64,000 nt of DNA from contig CAKKRJ010000002.1 of assembly GCA_919902775.1 (NCBI GenBank), forward strand, positions 3,322 through 67,321. Reading direction: 5' to 3'. This DNA comes from Burkholderiaceae bacterium (lineage in GTDB: Bacteria > Pseudomonadota > Gammaproteobacteria > Burkholderiales > Burkholderiaceae_C). Below, piece after piece: positions 46,519-56,227 of the stretch (position 1 is its first letter; each line of letters begins with the position of its first letter). A program made the position numbers and the translations under genes. Below the pieces are notes generated by a model that was given only the letters and a program-made list of their open reading frames with translations, did no database searches and was not told the DNA's origin.

Positions 46519-47003
46519 CAGAACGCTCCTGGACGACGGGGAATCATCAAACGGTGTTCGCCTTTGTGGACGACTTCACCGTGCTGGTTGATCAATTCGG
46601 AAGGCAGGATCACGATGCCCCAACCCGGGCGGCTTTTGCTGGCGCGCAAGCCCGTCACCGTGAACTTGACGTGCAGCACGTCGTTGATCTTGATGGGCAG
46701 CAGAAAGTCCCAGGTCCAGCCCAGCGACATGCCGGGCAGGAAGCGGTATTCGCTTTGCGTCTTCAGCCCATCGGCAATCGACAGGCCCAAGAGACCATGG
46801 GCCACCCGCGTGCCAAAGGGCGTGGTTTTGGCGTAGTCCTCGTCAATGTGGACGGGCGTGTAATCGCCGGTCAGTACCGCATAGGCGTTGATGCGGTCCT
46901 CGGTCACCTCATAGCTGGGGCTGATGCAGACATCGCTCTCCTGGGCGTCATCCCAGTATTTTTCGGGTGTCTTGAACTGAATGGTGGGGGGCGTGAGTTT
47001 CAT
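46518..47003 (-). CDS. MaoC-like hot-dog dehydratase
   Basis: YAVLTGDYTPVHIDEDYAKTTPFGTRVAHGLLGLSIADGL. Confidence 0.88.
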   Translation of the reverse strand: MKLTPPTIQFKTPEKYWDDAQESDVCISPSYEVTEDRINAYAVLTGDYTPVHIDEDYAKTTPFGTRVAHGLLGLSIADGLKTQSEYRFLPGMSLGWTWDFLLPIKINDVLHVKFTVTGLRASKSRPGWGIVILPSELINQHGEVVHKGEHRLMIPRRPGAF

Positions 47004-47018
47004 GCGCTTGCTTTCAAA

Positions 47019-47414
47019 TCACTTGGCACGAGGATTGACCTTGAGGGCCTGTTCGACGGTGCCAGGTGCTGCCTGAATCAATTCAACCGCCAGTCCATCC
47101 GGCAATTGCAGCCAGTTTCGACCTTGGGGTAGGGCTTTGACACCCCAGGGCTCAGCGGCTTTGATTGCCGCCTCCAGGTCATCGACCATGACCCCCAGGT
47201 GAGCCAACCAGCCCCCGTCATTGCTGGGGGGCGCCTCAAAATCTGGCGTGGCCATCAACTGCATGCCCCCAATGGTCCAATACTGCTTTGGGTCGTCGGT
47301 CGGTCCATCGATCTCCCTCACGTCCATACCCAGAACTTCGTAAAAGAACTTGATGTGCCAGTGAATGTCCTTGACGCGGACAGCAACATGTTCGACGTAG
47401 GCTTTGACTGCCAT
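47019..47414 (-). CDS. VOC/glyoxalase-superfamily protein
   Basis: YVEHVAVRVKDIHWHIKFFYEVLGMDVREID...GGWLAHLGVMVDDLEAAIKAAEPWGVKALPQGRNWLQLPDGLAVELIQ. Confidence 0.87.
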   Translation of the reverse strand: MAVKAYVEHVAVRVKDIHWHIKFFYEVLGMDVREIDGPTDDPKQYWTIGGMQLMATPDFEAPPSNDGGWLAHLGVMVDDLEAAIKAAEPWGVKALPQGRNWLQLPDGLAVELIQAAPGTVEQALKVNPRAK

Positions 47415-47428
47415 GGTTTTTCCTTGTG

Positions 47429-48367
47429 TTATGCAAAAAGGCCGCGCTCAATGCCTTTGAGGCAAGCGACCAAGGTGCGGTTGACTGGGGTGGGGACGCC
47501 ACATTTCTGGCCCCAGCGAACCACCGAGCCGTTGACGTAGTCCACTTCGGTGACTGAGCCTTTTTCCAGGCTTTGCAGCATGGACGCTTTGAACTCGGGT
47601 GGCAGGCCAGTGGCCGCCTTGATCCAGGGTTGCTCGGGGTCATCGATGGAAAGGCGGATGCCGCTGGCCTTGGCCACATCAATGGCCTCTTGAACGGCAG
47701 CCAAGGCACAGGCCTTGACTTCGGGCACTTGGTACAAATCTCCGTAGGTCAGGTGGGTGATGCCGCTGAGCGCACCCGTGGCCACGTTGACCAACAGCTT
47801 TTCCCACATCGTGCCCATGATGTTGTCGCTGATGTGGGTGATCAGCCCGGCGTCGTTGAACGCCTGCGCAATGCGCTGAACTCGCTCTGTCAAATGCCCG
47901 TCAAGCTCGCCGATGTAGGTCTCCTTGCCTTCGGTGCCCCGGATGATCCGGCCCGGGCCGAGCATGACGCCGCCTGCATAGGTTTTGCCTGCCAGCACCT
48001 TGTCGCGCCCCACCACCTCGGCCAGCACGTCCTCATGCCCCAAGCCGTTTTGCAACGACAAGACCACGGTGTTCGGTCCGACGATGGCAGTCGCCGATGT
48101 GATGGCTTCCTGCGTATGGAAAGACTTCACGAGGACCACGATCAGATCGACCACACCCGTTTGTGCGGAAATTTCTTGCGCGGTGAGCGCGGCTTTGACA
48201 AGGACATTGCGGTCAACACCGTGGGTGCGCACGCTCAGACCATACTTGTTCATGGCCTCAACATGGTCCGCACGGCGATTGATCAGCCAAACCTCATGGC
48301 CAGCTTCGCTCAGGCAACTGCCCATCGCACAACCCAGGGCACCTGCGCCCAGGACAGCAATCTTCAA
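47429..48367 (-). CDS. Ketopantoate reductase-family protein (PanE/ApbA)
   Basis: MKIAVLGAGALGCAMGSCLSEAGHEVWLINRRADHVEAMN...VVLSLQNGLGHED...WEKLLVNVATGALSGI. Confidence 0.9.
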   Translation of the reverse strand: MKIAVLGAGALGCAMGSCLSEAGHEVWLINRRADHVEAMNKYGLSVRTHGVDRNVLVKAALTAQEISAQTGVVDLIVVLVKSFHTQEAITSATAIVGPNTVVLSLQNGLGHEDVLAEVVGRDKVLAGKTYAGGVMLGPGRIIRGTEGKETYIGELDGHLTERVQRIAQAFNDAGLITHISDNIMGTMWEKLLVNVATGALSGITHLTYGDLYQVPEVKACALAAVQEAIDVAKASGIRLSIDDPEQPWIKAATGLPPEFKASMLQSLEKGSVTEVDYVNGSVVRWGQKCGVPTPVNRTLVACLKGIERGLFA

Positions 48368-48472
48368 TTTGTACTCCTTTCCCCCATGTTTGGGGAAGTT
48401 GCACGGATGCTAGAGTTCCGACACAATTTCTGAAATGCAATAGAACAAATATTCGGTATTGAAAATTTAAAT

Positions 48473-49414
48473 ATGGCAGAAAAATCTGAACCAAGCGCTG
48501 ACGAAATGGACCTCAAGCTGCTGAGACTTCTCGATGCGCTCTATGCCACACGAAGCGTGACCAGGACGGCAGAGCGAATGGAATTGAGTCAGCCTACGGT
48601 GAGTATTGGCCTTGCTCGACTGCGGAAGATGCTCTCGGACCCACTGTTTGTTCGAACTTCGGAGGGCATGCAGCCTACGCCCCGAACGGAAGACCTGATG
48701 CCTTCTGTCAGGCAAGTTCTCTCGGGTATGTCACAGCTGATCTCCAGCGCAAGCCATTTCGACGCCGCCACCAGTGAGCGCACATTTCGCATCTTTATGA
48801 CAGATGCTAGCCACATCACGTTGATGCCACGTCTTTTCGCGCATGTCCATGCACTGGCGCCAGGCATACGCCTGGAAGCAGCCACCATTGGTCCGAATAT
48901 GGCAGCCGAACTACAGTCTGGCGAAGCCAACCTGGCACTGGGTCTGATTCCAGGATTGGAGGCTGGCTTCTACCAACAAGCCTTGTTTGATCAGGACTGG
49001 ATCTGCCTGGCCAACCCAAGACACCCACGGCTAGGCGCAAAGCTCACGCTCAAAACGTATTTGTCTGAAGCTCATGTTGGCATCGTTTCAGGGACAGGTG
49101 CAACCTTGCTCGACAAGGCATTGCAGAAGGCCGGACAGCAACGGCAGGTTCAACTGGCATTGCCGGGCTTTCTGGGCTTGTCCGCCATCCTGCTGAGCAG
49201 CGATTTGATTGCCACACTGCCCAGACACATCGGAGAGACGCTGGCGCACGCGGCAGGCCTGAGAGTTTTTCCGAGCCCTTTGCCAATCGAAGGGTTTACG
49301 GTCAAACAGTACTGGCACACTCGCTTCCACCATGACCCCGCCAATCGTTGGCTAAGAGCAGTGTGCAGCACCTTGTTTTTGCAGACGCAGCGGAAAAAAT
49401 CCAAAGCCGAATAA
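48473..49414 (+). CDS. LysR-family transcriptional regulator (NodD/NahR-like)
   Basis: MDLKLLRLLDALYATRSVTRTAERMELSQPTVSIGLARLRKMLSDPLFVRTSEGMQPTPRTEDL. Confidence 0.94.
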   Translation: MAEKSEPSADEMDLKLLRLLDALYATRSVTRTAERMELSQPTVSIGLARLRKMLSDPLFVRTSEGMQPTPRTEDLMPSVRQVLSGMSQLISSASHFDAATSERTFRIFMTDASHITLMPRLFAHVHALAPGIRLEAATIGPNMAAELQSGEANLALGLIPGLEAGFYQQALFDQDWICLANPRHPRLGAKLTLKTYLSEAHVGIVSGTGATLLDKALQKAGQQRQVQLALPGFLGLSAILLSSDLIATLPRHIGETLAHAAGLRVFPSPLPIEGFTVKQYWHTRFHHDPANRWLRAVCSTLFLQTQRKKSKAE

Positions 49415-49421
49415 GGACCGT

Positions 49422-49474
49422 AAATATTAAATATTTCAATAAAGGTCATTTGGTTCAGTGAATGGACCAAATGA
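49422..49474. promoter_or_regulatory. Two adjacent palindromes upstream of the ABC binding-protein gene
   Basis: AAATATT-A-AATATTT (49422-49436) and TCATTTGGTtcagtgaatggACCAAATGA (49446-49474). Confidence 0.6.
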
Positions 49475-49535
49475 TGCGTGTTTTCTAGTATGAGGCCGTT
49501 ACAACCCACATAGCCTCAAATAAAGGAGACACCTC

Positions 49536-50672
49536 ATGAAATATGGATTCAAACATTGGGTCACCGCGTCCGCACTTGCAGCGGTCTGCAGCGTGGCAAT
49601 GTCACAACCATTACCTGTCTTTGGACTGGTCGAGCTGAGTGGTTCAGGCACCACAGCTGGCACCAACTATGACAACGGCGTCAAGCTGGCTGTTGCAGAG
49701 ATCAATGCCACCGGAGGAATTCTCGGGCGTCAAATCAAATACACATCGATGGATACTCAAACCAACGCTGGCGTGGCCAAATCGCTGGCAGCCAAAGCCA
49801 TCGACGAAGGTGTGCCGCTGGTGATGGGGCCGGTGTACTCCGGATCGATTTTGGTGAGCATGGCTGAAACCCGCCGCGCTGAGATTCCCAACATCATTGG
49901 TGGTGAGGCGGCGGCAATTACTCAGCAAGGCAATCCCTACGTCTTCCGCAGCTCATTCACCCAAGCCTCGGCCATGCCGAAGGTTGTGCGATACATCTCC
50001 GAAATTGTCAAAGCCAAATCGATCGCTGTGATCTACGTCAACAACGATTTCGGCAAGGGCGGTCGCGACATGGTGCTCAAAGGACTGCAGACCGCAGGCA
50101 TCAACGTGGTCGCGGATATCTCTACGGACGTTGGCCAAGTGGATTTTTCTGCGGCAGTTCTGAAGGCCAAGCAATCGAACGCAGACGCCTTGTTCGCCTA
50201 CACCAATGAAGAAGAGTCTGCCCGTCTGCTCAAAGAAATCCGCAAGCAGGGTTACAGCAAACCCGTGATTGGTGAAACCACCTTGGCCAACGACAAGGTC
50301 ATCGAGTTGGCTGGCGACGCGGCCAATGGCGTGGTCGCTCACGTGGGTCTGACCCCTGACGCGCCTAATCCACCTGTGCAGGCCTTTGCTAAAAAATACC
50401 TTGCAACCTACAAAGCCAAAGCCGACCACAACGCCATGAAGGGTTACACCGGCATGCATGCTGCCAAAGCTATTTTTGACAAATTTGGCAAGATTGACTC
50501 CAAAGCCTTTGCCGTGGCGATGCACGGCGCCAGCATCTCAGTCAAAGACTATCCAGGTGTGCTGTTCGATGTGAAGTACGACGACAAAGGCGATCTTGAC
50601 CGGGAGAGCTTCATCGTCAAGGTTGTCAACGGAAAGCCTCAGGTGGTCGAAATCCTGAAACCTGCCAAATAA
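49536..50672 (+). CDS. ABC transporter branched-chain amino-acid-type substrate-binding protein
   Basis: QPLPVFGLVELSGSGTTAGTNYDNGVKLAVAEINATGGILGRQIKYTSMDTQTN; periplasmic binding protein type I fold. Confidence 0.92.
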   Translation: MKYGFKHWVTASALAAVCSVAMSQPLPVFGLVELSGSGTTAGTNYDNGVKLAVAEINATGGILGRQIKYTSMDTQTNAGVAKSLAAKAIDEGVPLVMGPVYSGSILVSMAETRRAEIPNIIGGEAAAITQQGNPYVFRSSFTQASAMPKVVRYISEIVKAKSIAVIYVNNDFGKGGRDMVLKGLQTAGINVVADISTDVGQVDFSAAVLKAKQSNADALFAYTNEEESARLLKEIRKQGYSKPVIGETTLANDKVIELAGDAANGVVAHVGLTPDAPNPPVQAFAKKYLATYKAKADHNAMKGYTGMHAAKAIFDKFGKIDSKAFAVAMHGASISVKDYPGVLFDVKYDDKGDLDRESFIVKVVNGKPQVVEILKPAK

Positions 50673-50695
50673 CACCAACGGTCAGCCACATCACC

Positions 50696-51484
50696 ATGTC
50701 AGATACGGGATTCAAATACTGCCTTGTTGAGCGCCGGGATCACATCCTGACGATCACACTCAACCGCCCCGAGGTTCTCAATGCCATGAATCCAGGGGCG
50801 CACTTCGAGCTGGAGGAGGTATTTGACCTGTACACCGCAGACCCTGACATGCATGTGGCCATCATCACCGGTGCTGGAGACCGTTCATTCTGTGTCGGGA
50901 CCGATTTGAAAGAATTGGCCCGTACGGGGGATCATCGAAAACCCCCAGGGGGCTTTTGTGGAATCACGACAAGATTTAACCTCTTCAAACCGGTTATCGC
51001 CGCAGTGAATGGCTTGTGCTTAGGTGGTGGCACTGAAATCGTAGCGGCCTGTGATCTGGCCATCGCCTCCGATCGAGCGGAATTCGGTTTGATCGAACCC
51101 CGAGTCGGACTGGCCGCTTTGGGTGGTGGTGCTTTACAGCGTTTGGCACGCGAGATGCCCATGAAGGATGCAATGATGCTCGTTCTGACGGGTAAACGCA
51201 TCAACGCCCACGAGGCGCGCAGGATAAGTTTGATCAATGAGGTAGTCCCTCATGAGGACCTGATTCCCGCAGCTCGTCGTCTGGCTCAAGAAATCCTGGC
51301 CTGTGCCCCTTTAGCAGTGCAGGCATCTAAACAAGTCATGCTCCAAAGCAGAGACATTCCAGCGATGAGGGACTCTGTGGTTGCACCATATGACGCGGCC
51401 GAAAAAATGCTGGCAAGCAAAGATGCCATCGAAGGTCCTTTGGCGTTCTCTGAAAAGAGAAAACCTCGGTGGACGGGACGTTGA
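50696..51484 (+). CDS. Enoyl-CoA hydratase/isomerase (crotonase) family
   Basis: ILTITLNRPEVLNAMNPGAHFELEEVFDLY...FCVGTDLKELA...AAVNGLCLGGGTEIVAACDLAIASDRAEFGLIEPRVG. Confidence 0.92.
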   Translation: MSDTGFKYCLVERRDHILTITLNRPEVLNAMNPGAHFELEEVFDLYTADPDMHVAIITGAGDRSFCVGTDLKELARTGDHRKPPGGFCGITTRFNLFKPVIAAVNGLCLGGGTEIVAACDLAIASDRAEFGLIEPRVGLAALGGGALQRLAREMPMKDAMMLVLTGKRINAHEARRISLINEVVPHEDLIPAARRLAQEILACAPLAVQASKQVMLQSRDIPAMRDSVVAPYDAAEKMLASKDAIEGPLAFSEKRKPRWTGR

Positions 51485-51552
51485 ACTATCCGATACCCAA
51501 TTAACTCCAAGATAAGCTGAAGATTTCCCTCTTGCTTGACTTCGCCCGCTCA

Positions 51553-51589
51553 AAGCTGTCGTTTGCCAAAATCACACAAACGACAGCTT
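51553..51589. other. Long perfect hairpin (13-bp stem, 11-nt loop)
   Basis: AAGCTGTCGTTTG-ccaaaatcaca-CAAACGACAGCTT; about 70 bp downstream of the crotonase gene. Confidence 0.8.
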
Positions 51590-51973
51590 CTGGCCGAATC
51601 CGGTTAGTCGGCGATCATTGCTGCGGCAGCCGTTTCATGCCTACGAGCGGCTATTTGGGTGGCGGCAATTTTCTTTGACGCCTCAGTGGCTATTATGATT
51701 TCTTGAAATCGCAGGTGGCAACCGCCTGTTCAGCAGCCGGCCAATCTATTCTTTGCCAAGGTCATGCCACCCTTGGGCACTACGATTGCTACACCACTGT
51801 CATAGGACATGTGTAGAAAACTTTTCGTACCGTGCGGGAGGGTGGATGTACCACCGACTTGCGTCTGCCCGAAGTGGTCGAACCTAAAGAAAATTGATGC
51901 CTCAGAGGGGGGCAAATTTGAGTGCATCCCCCTTGGGACCCTGCATCAGTTCACGATCTCGCCACAAACTAAC

Positions 51974-52306
51974 TCATTTTTTATTAGGCGCCGCGTATTT
52001 CGTAGCCTTAGAGGCAGCGCTCTTCATTGCGGCCAACATATCTTTTGTGGATATCAATTCTTGGGCATGAATTTGAGTAAAACCACCACTGGCCATGGTG
52101 ATCATTTGAGCCTCGGCAATTTGAGCTGAAGTGCCTTCCAGCAAGCAAACGATTTCACCGCTTGTCACAGAAAACATGATCTCTTTGGTCTTGATGCCAA
52201 GTGATTTGAATAACACCTTTGCGGCTTGACCACGATCGTGGGAAGCAGCAAGCATGCCTTGAAAAGCGGCAGGGCTGTAGCGACCATGAACCAGATAAGT
52301 TGCCAT
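51974..52306 (-). CDS. GYD-domain-like small protein
   Basis: MATYLVHGRYSPAAFQGMLAASHDRGQAAKVLFKSLGIKTKEIMFSVTSGEIVCLLEG. Confidence 0.75.
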   Translation of the reverse strand: MATYLVHGRYSPAAFQGMLAASHDRGQAAKVLFKSLGIKTKEIMFSVTSGEIVCLLEGTSAQIAEAQMITMASGGFTQIHAQELISTKDMLAAMKSAASKATKYAAPNKK

Positions 52307-52480
52307 GTTTACTTCTCCTTATGTTTGCAAAAAATTTTGATCGGGCAGTCCATCGATTGAACGCAGCATGAGGTAGAGAATTCAGTCATGGACTCTCGAA
52401 GTGCAGATTGCTGCAGAGCCATCTGCTCAAACCCGATGCCAAAGGGCCTTAAATACTTTGCCTTTTGAGTGATTCATCAC

Positions 52481-52792
52481 TTAGATCGGCATTTCACGAA
52501 CCAGGTTGCTGCGTACCCACTCAGCAGTACCAGACGCATTGATTTTTGCCATCAGTGCCTGCACAGATTGTTCACCGACCATCTTGTCTAGGGTTTTTCC
52601 ATAAGCCTCATAGCTGCCCCAGTGAGCCGTAAAGACCAAATTGCCAATCTCACCAACGGAGACTGTGTAGACCTTGACTTCAGCGCCAGCGCTTCGCCAC
52701 AAGGCTGCTGCGTCTTTCATGTTGCCCATGATCGTTCCCATGTCTGCGCCAGGTAAGGGTTTGGACACGATTTGCAATGCTACTGATGCCAT
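52481..52792 (-). CDS. Small dimeric alpha/beta-barrel-like protein, function unknown
   Basis: MASVALQIVSKPLPGADMGTIMGNMKDAAALWRSAGAEVKVYTVSVGEIGNLVFTAHWGSYEAYGKTLDKM. Confidence 0.65.
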   Translation of the reverse strand: MASVALQIVSKPLPGADMGTIMGNMKDAAALWRSAGAEVKVYTVSVGEIGNLVFTAHWGSYEAYGKTLDKMVGEQSVQALMAKINASGTAEWVRSNLVREMPI

Positions 52793-53063
52793 GATGATTC
52801 CCACAAAGTTGATTGGGAATTTATCTTGATCGTTGTCAATTTTGTTGAAATCAGCAATTACCCTGATGTGTATCAGTTCTTAGGGCTTACGCCGTCTGAC
52901 CAGTATGCAACTTTTAAGACGGAAGCCGCCAAGTCAACACCACGTTTCACCAAATCTCTGCCGTTGCCATGAGAGATACTTAATGATTGATGACAGGTAT
53001 CTTTGTTTATCGCAGTTTCAATAGATACCAGCATCAACAACAGAACATCCAGGAAACAACCAC

Positions 53064-54089
53064 ATGCAAACCATCGAAATCTTGGGAGTTCCCGCCTCGC
53101 CGTACACACGGAAAATGTTGGCCTTGCTTCGCTATCGGCGCATTCCTTACCGTGTTTTGTGGGGCAGTCATATCGCCCCACCTGCAGGTTACCCGGTGCC
53201 CAAGGTTAAGTTGCTTCCAACGATTTATTTTCAAACCGATGCCGGGCAGGATGCCATGGTTGACTCCACGCCCATCATTGACCGGTTGGAGACGCTTCAA
53301 CCCGAACGCTCAGTCCGACCCAATGATGAGGTGCTGCATTTTTTGGATTTATTGATCGAAGACTTTGCCGATGAGTGGCTCACCAAGGCGATGTTTCACT
53401 ACCGCTGGCACTTCGCCCCGGATGCGAAAAATGCTGGACCTTTGATTGCCTTTGGGCAGAACCTGCAATTTGACAGCTCTGATGCCATGGCCATGAGTGA
53501 GTCTTTCTCGAAACGTCAAATTTCGCGTTTGCCCCTGGTGGGCTCCAGCGCGATTACAGCACCTGTGATTGAAGCAAGCTTTCAGCGTTTGATCGGCATT
53601 TTGGACCGCATCATAGAAAGGCGCGGCTTTGTGTTGGGTTCACGACCGGCCTCGGCTGATTTCGCAATTTTTGGCCAACTGACCCAGCTCGGCATCATGG
53701 ACCCCACATCAGCACAATTGCTGGTCCGTACGTCGCCCCGTCTGCGGGCCTGGTTAGACCGCACAGAAGATCTCTCAGGACACGTTGACGCTTTATGGCT
53801 TGAACCAACGACGATTGTTGCGCATCTAGGCGAATTGCTGTCAGAAATTGGCAGTGTCTACATCCCGTTCCTGAAGGCCAACGCGCAGGCTTTTGCAAAG
53901 GGAAAAAACGATCTTAAGACCATTATTGACGGGCACGCTTGGACGCAGCCAGTGTTCCCCTATCAGGTGAAGTGCCTCGAAACCTTACAAGCAGCAAGAA
54001 ATTCCATGTCCTCAGAAGCACGTGCTAGTTTGGATAAACTGCTGGTCGGGACCGGATGCGATGCGATGTTCAGCAATGCCTCAGACTGA
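53064..54089 (+). CDS. Glutathione S-transferase family protein
   Basis: MQTIEILGVPASPYTRKMLALLRYRRIPYRVLWG...RGFVLGSRPASADFAIFGQLTQ. Confidence 0.85.
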   Translation: MQTIEILGVPASPYTRKMLALLRYRRIPYRVLWGSHIAPPAGYPVPKVKLLPTIYFQTDAGQDAMVDSTPIIDRLETLQPERSVRPNDEVLHFLDLLIEDFADEWLTKAMFHYRWHFAPDAKNAGPLIAFGQNLQFDSSDAMAMSESFSKRQISRLPLVGSSAITAPVIEASFQRLIGILDRIIERRGFVLGSRPASADFAIFGQLTQLGIMDPTSAQLLVRTSPRLRAWLDRTEDLSGHVDALWLEPTTIVAHLGELLSEIGSVYIPFLKANAQAFAKGKNDLKTIIDGHAWTQPVFPYQVKCLETLQAARNSMSSEARASLDKLLVGTGCDAMFSNASD

Positions 54090-54194
54090 GGCGGTGGCGG
54101 CCTTGTACATTCGAAAAACTGCAAGCTCAGCTCAAAGCTGATGTGGCATGGTTGGGCCAATAGTTCTGTTTCATTGCCCAGTTAGTCAATTGGC

Positions 54195-54213
54195 GGCCCC
54201 TCGGGGCCTTTTT
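54195..54213 (+). terminator. Intrinsic terminator
   Basis: GGCCCC-TC-GGGGCC followed by TTTTT, downstream of the GST-family gene. Confidence 0.75.
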
Positions 54214-54579
54214 CTATGGTTACTCAGCATCAGGCAACTCGTTAGTCTGGCACGAGTCGTTGCTGTGGGTTTTGCATGGCCTGCGAATGTCCGCTGCCGG
54301 TAGCAGCCATGGCTGTCTGGTTCTGGCCGTGTGCGATCACGACCAAAGAGTCTTCCAATCATGTCTTGATTGCTGATCAACATGCAGGAATTTGCATGAA
54401 TGTCATGGGCGGCAGCTACCGGATAGCGCATCGCCCGCAGTCCATAGACATTTGCCACGAGGGCGGGTTTCTCAAAAAAATTGTCATTTTCTGCCAATCA
54501 TCTTGAGGTGATTGGCGATTGGTGCGCGGGCCTTGCCGCTCGATACTTTGTCTGTATCGAACCTTTTCAAGGAGCAGGC

Positions 54580-55773
54580 ATGGCCGTTACCCAGCGCGCT
54601 GTCCACGTCGTCGGCGTGGGCATGATCCCCTTCACCAAACCCGGTGCCAGCGAGCCCTACACCGTCATGGGTGCCCGTGCCGCCAAGCTGGCGCTTGAAG
54701 ACGCGGGCGTGCCCTACAGCGCCGTGCAGCAATCCTATGTGGGCTACGTCTACGGCGACTCCACCGCCGGCCAGGCGGCCATCTACGGCGTGGGCCTGAC
54801 CGGCATCCCGGTCTTCAACCTCAACAACAACTGCTCGACGGGCTCCAGCGCCCTGTACCTGGCGCGCCAGGCGGTCGAGAGTGGCATGGTCGAATGCGCC
54901 ATCGCCCTGGGCTTTGAGCAGATGGTGCCCGGCGCGCTCAAAGGCGCTTACGACGACCGCCCCTCGCCCATGCTCCGTTTTGCCGATGCCATGACCGCGC
55001 ACCAGGGCTACGACCCGACGGCGCCGCGCGCCGCGCAGCTCTTTGGCGGCGCCGGCATGGACTACATGAAGGAATACGGCATCCGCGCCGACACCTTTGG
55101 CCGCATCTCGGTCAAGGCGCGCCAGCACGCCGCGCGCAACCCGCTGGCGGTGTTTCGCCAGACCCTCACGCTCGACGAGGTCATGGCCTCGCCCACGGTG
55201 TTTGGCCCGCTCACGCGCTACCAGTGCTGCCCGCCCACCTGCGGCGCGGCGGCGGCCATCGTCTGCTCGGCAGACTTTGCCAAGAGGCACAAGCTCGACG
55301 CCAGTGTGGTGATTGCCGCGCAGGCCATGACCACCGACACGCCCAGCACCTTTGAGAGCGACGACATGCGCCGCGTGGTCGGCTACGACATGACCGCCGC
55401 CGCCGCCCAGCAGGTCTACGAAGCAGCCGGCATCGGCCCCGAAGACCTTGACGTGGTGGAGCTGCACGACTGCTTCACCGCGAACGAACTCATCACCTAC
55501 GAAGGCCTGGGCCTGACGCCCGAAGGCACGGCCGAAAAATTCATCGTCGACGGTGACAACACCTACGGCGGGCGCATCGTCACCAACCCCTCGGGCGGCC
55601 TGCTGTCCAAGGGGCACCCGCTGGGCGCCACCGGTTTGGCGCAGTGCTACGAGCTGGTCTCGCAGCTGCGCGGGCGCGCCGACCAGCGCCAGGTTGAAGG
55701 CGCTCGCCTGGCGCTGCAACACAACCTGGGCCTGGGCGGCGCTTGCGTGGTCACGCTGTATCAGAAAGTCTGA
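54580..55773 (+). CDS. Thiolase-like / SCPx-type lipid-transfer acyltransferase
   Basis: VHVVGVGMIPFTKPGASEPYTVMGARAAKLALEDAGVPYSAVQQSYVGYVYGDSTAGQ...NNNCSTGSSALYLARQAV...LSKGHPLGATGLAQCYEL. Confidence 0.92.
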   Translation: MAVTQRAVHVVGVGMIPFTKPGASEPYTVMGARAAKLALEDAGVPYSAVQQSYVGYVYGDSTAGQAAIYGVGLTGIPVFNLNNNCSTGSSALYLARQAVESGMVECAIALGFEQMVPGALKGAYDDRPSPMLRFADAMTAHQGYDPTAPRAAQLFGGAGMDYMKEYGIRADTFGRISVKARQHAARNPLAVFRQTLTLDEVMASPTVFGPLTRYQCCPPTCGAAAAIVCSADFAKRHKLDASVVIAAQAMTTDTPSTFESDDMRRVVGYDMTAAAAQQVYEAAGIGPEDLDVVELHDCFTANELITYEGLGLTPEGTAEKFIVDGDNTYGGRIVTNPSGGLLSKGHPLGATGLAQCYELVSQLRGRADQRQVEGARLALQHNLGLGGACVVTLYQKV

Positions 55774-55775
55774 AC

Positions 55776-56219
55776 ATGATCGACCGCCAATACATCGGCC
55801 ATGTGATGCCGCCCTTTGAGGTGCTGGTAGAGAAGGGCCGTCTGCGCTTTTTTGCCAAGGCCACGGGTCAGACCGACCCGGTTTATTCCGACGAAGCGGC
55901 CGCGCGTGCCGCAGGGTACCCGGCCTTGCCTGTGCCTCCCACCTTCTTGTTTTGCCTGGAGATGGAGTCGCCCGATCCGGCCGCGATCCGCAACCTGCTG
56001 GGCATGGACTACCGCCGCCTGCTGCACGGCGAGCAGGGCTTCAGCTTCCACCGCATGGCCTATGCGGGCGATGTGCTGCGCTTTGAGCAGCGCATCGAAG
56101 ACATCTACGACAAAAAGGGTGGGGCGCTCGAATTCGTCGTCCGCAAAACCCGCGTCACCAACCAACGTGGCGAGCATGTGGCCGATCTGCGTGCAGTGAC
56201 TGTTTTGCGCAATGCTTGA
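55776..56219 (+). CDS. MaoC/FAS1-type dehydratase N-domain protein
   Basis: GHVMPPFEVLVEKGRLRFFAKATGQTDPVYSDEAAARAAGYPALPVPPTFLFCLEM. Confidence 0.87.
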   Translation: MIDRQYIGHVMPPFEVLVEKGRLRFFAKATGQTDPVYSDEAAARAAGYPALPVPPTFLFCLEMESPDPAAIRNLLGMDYRRLLHGEQGFSFHRMAYAGDVLRFEQRIEDIYDKKGGALEFVVRKTRVTNQRGEHVADLRAVTVLRNA

Positions 56220-56227
56220 GGAAAAAA

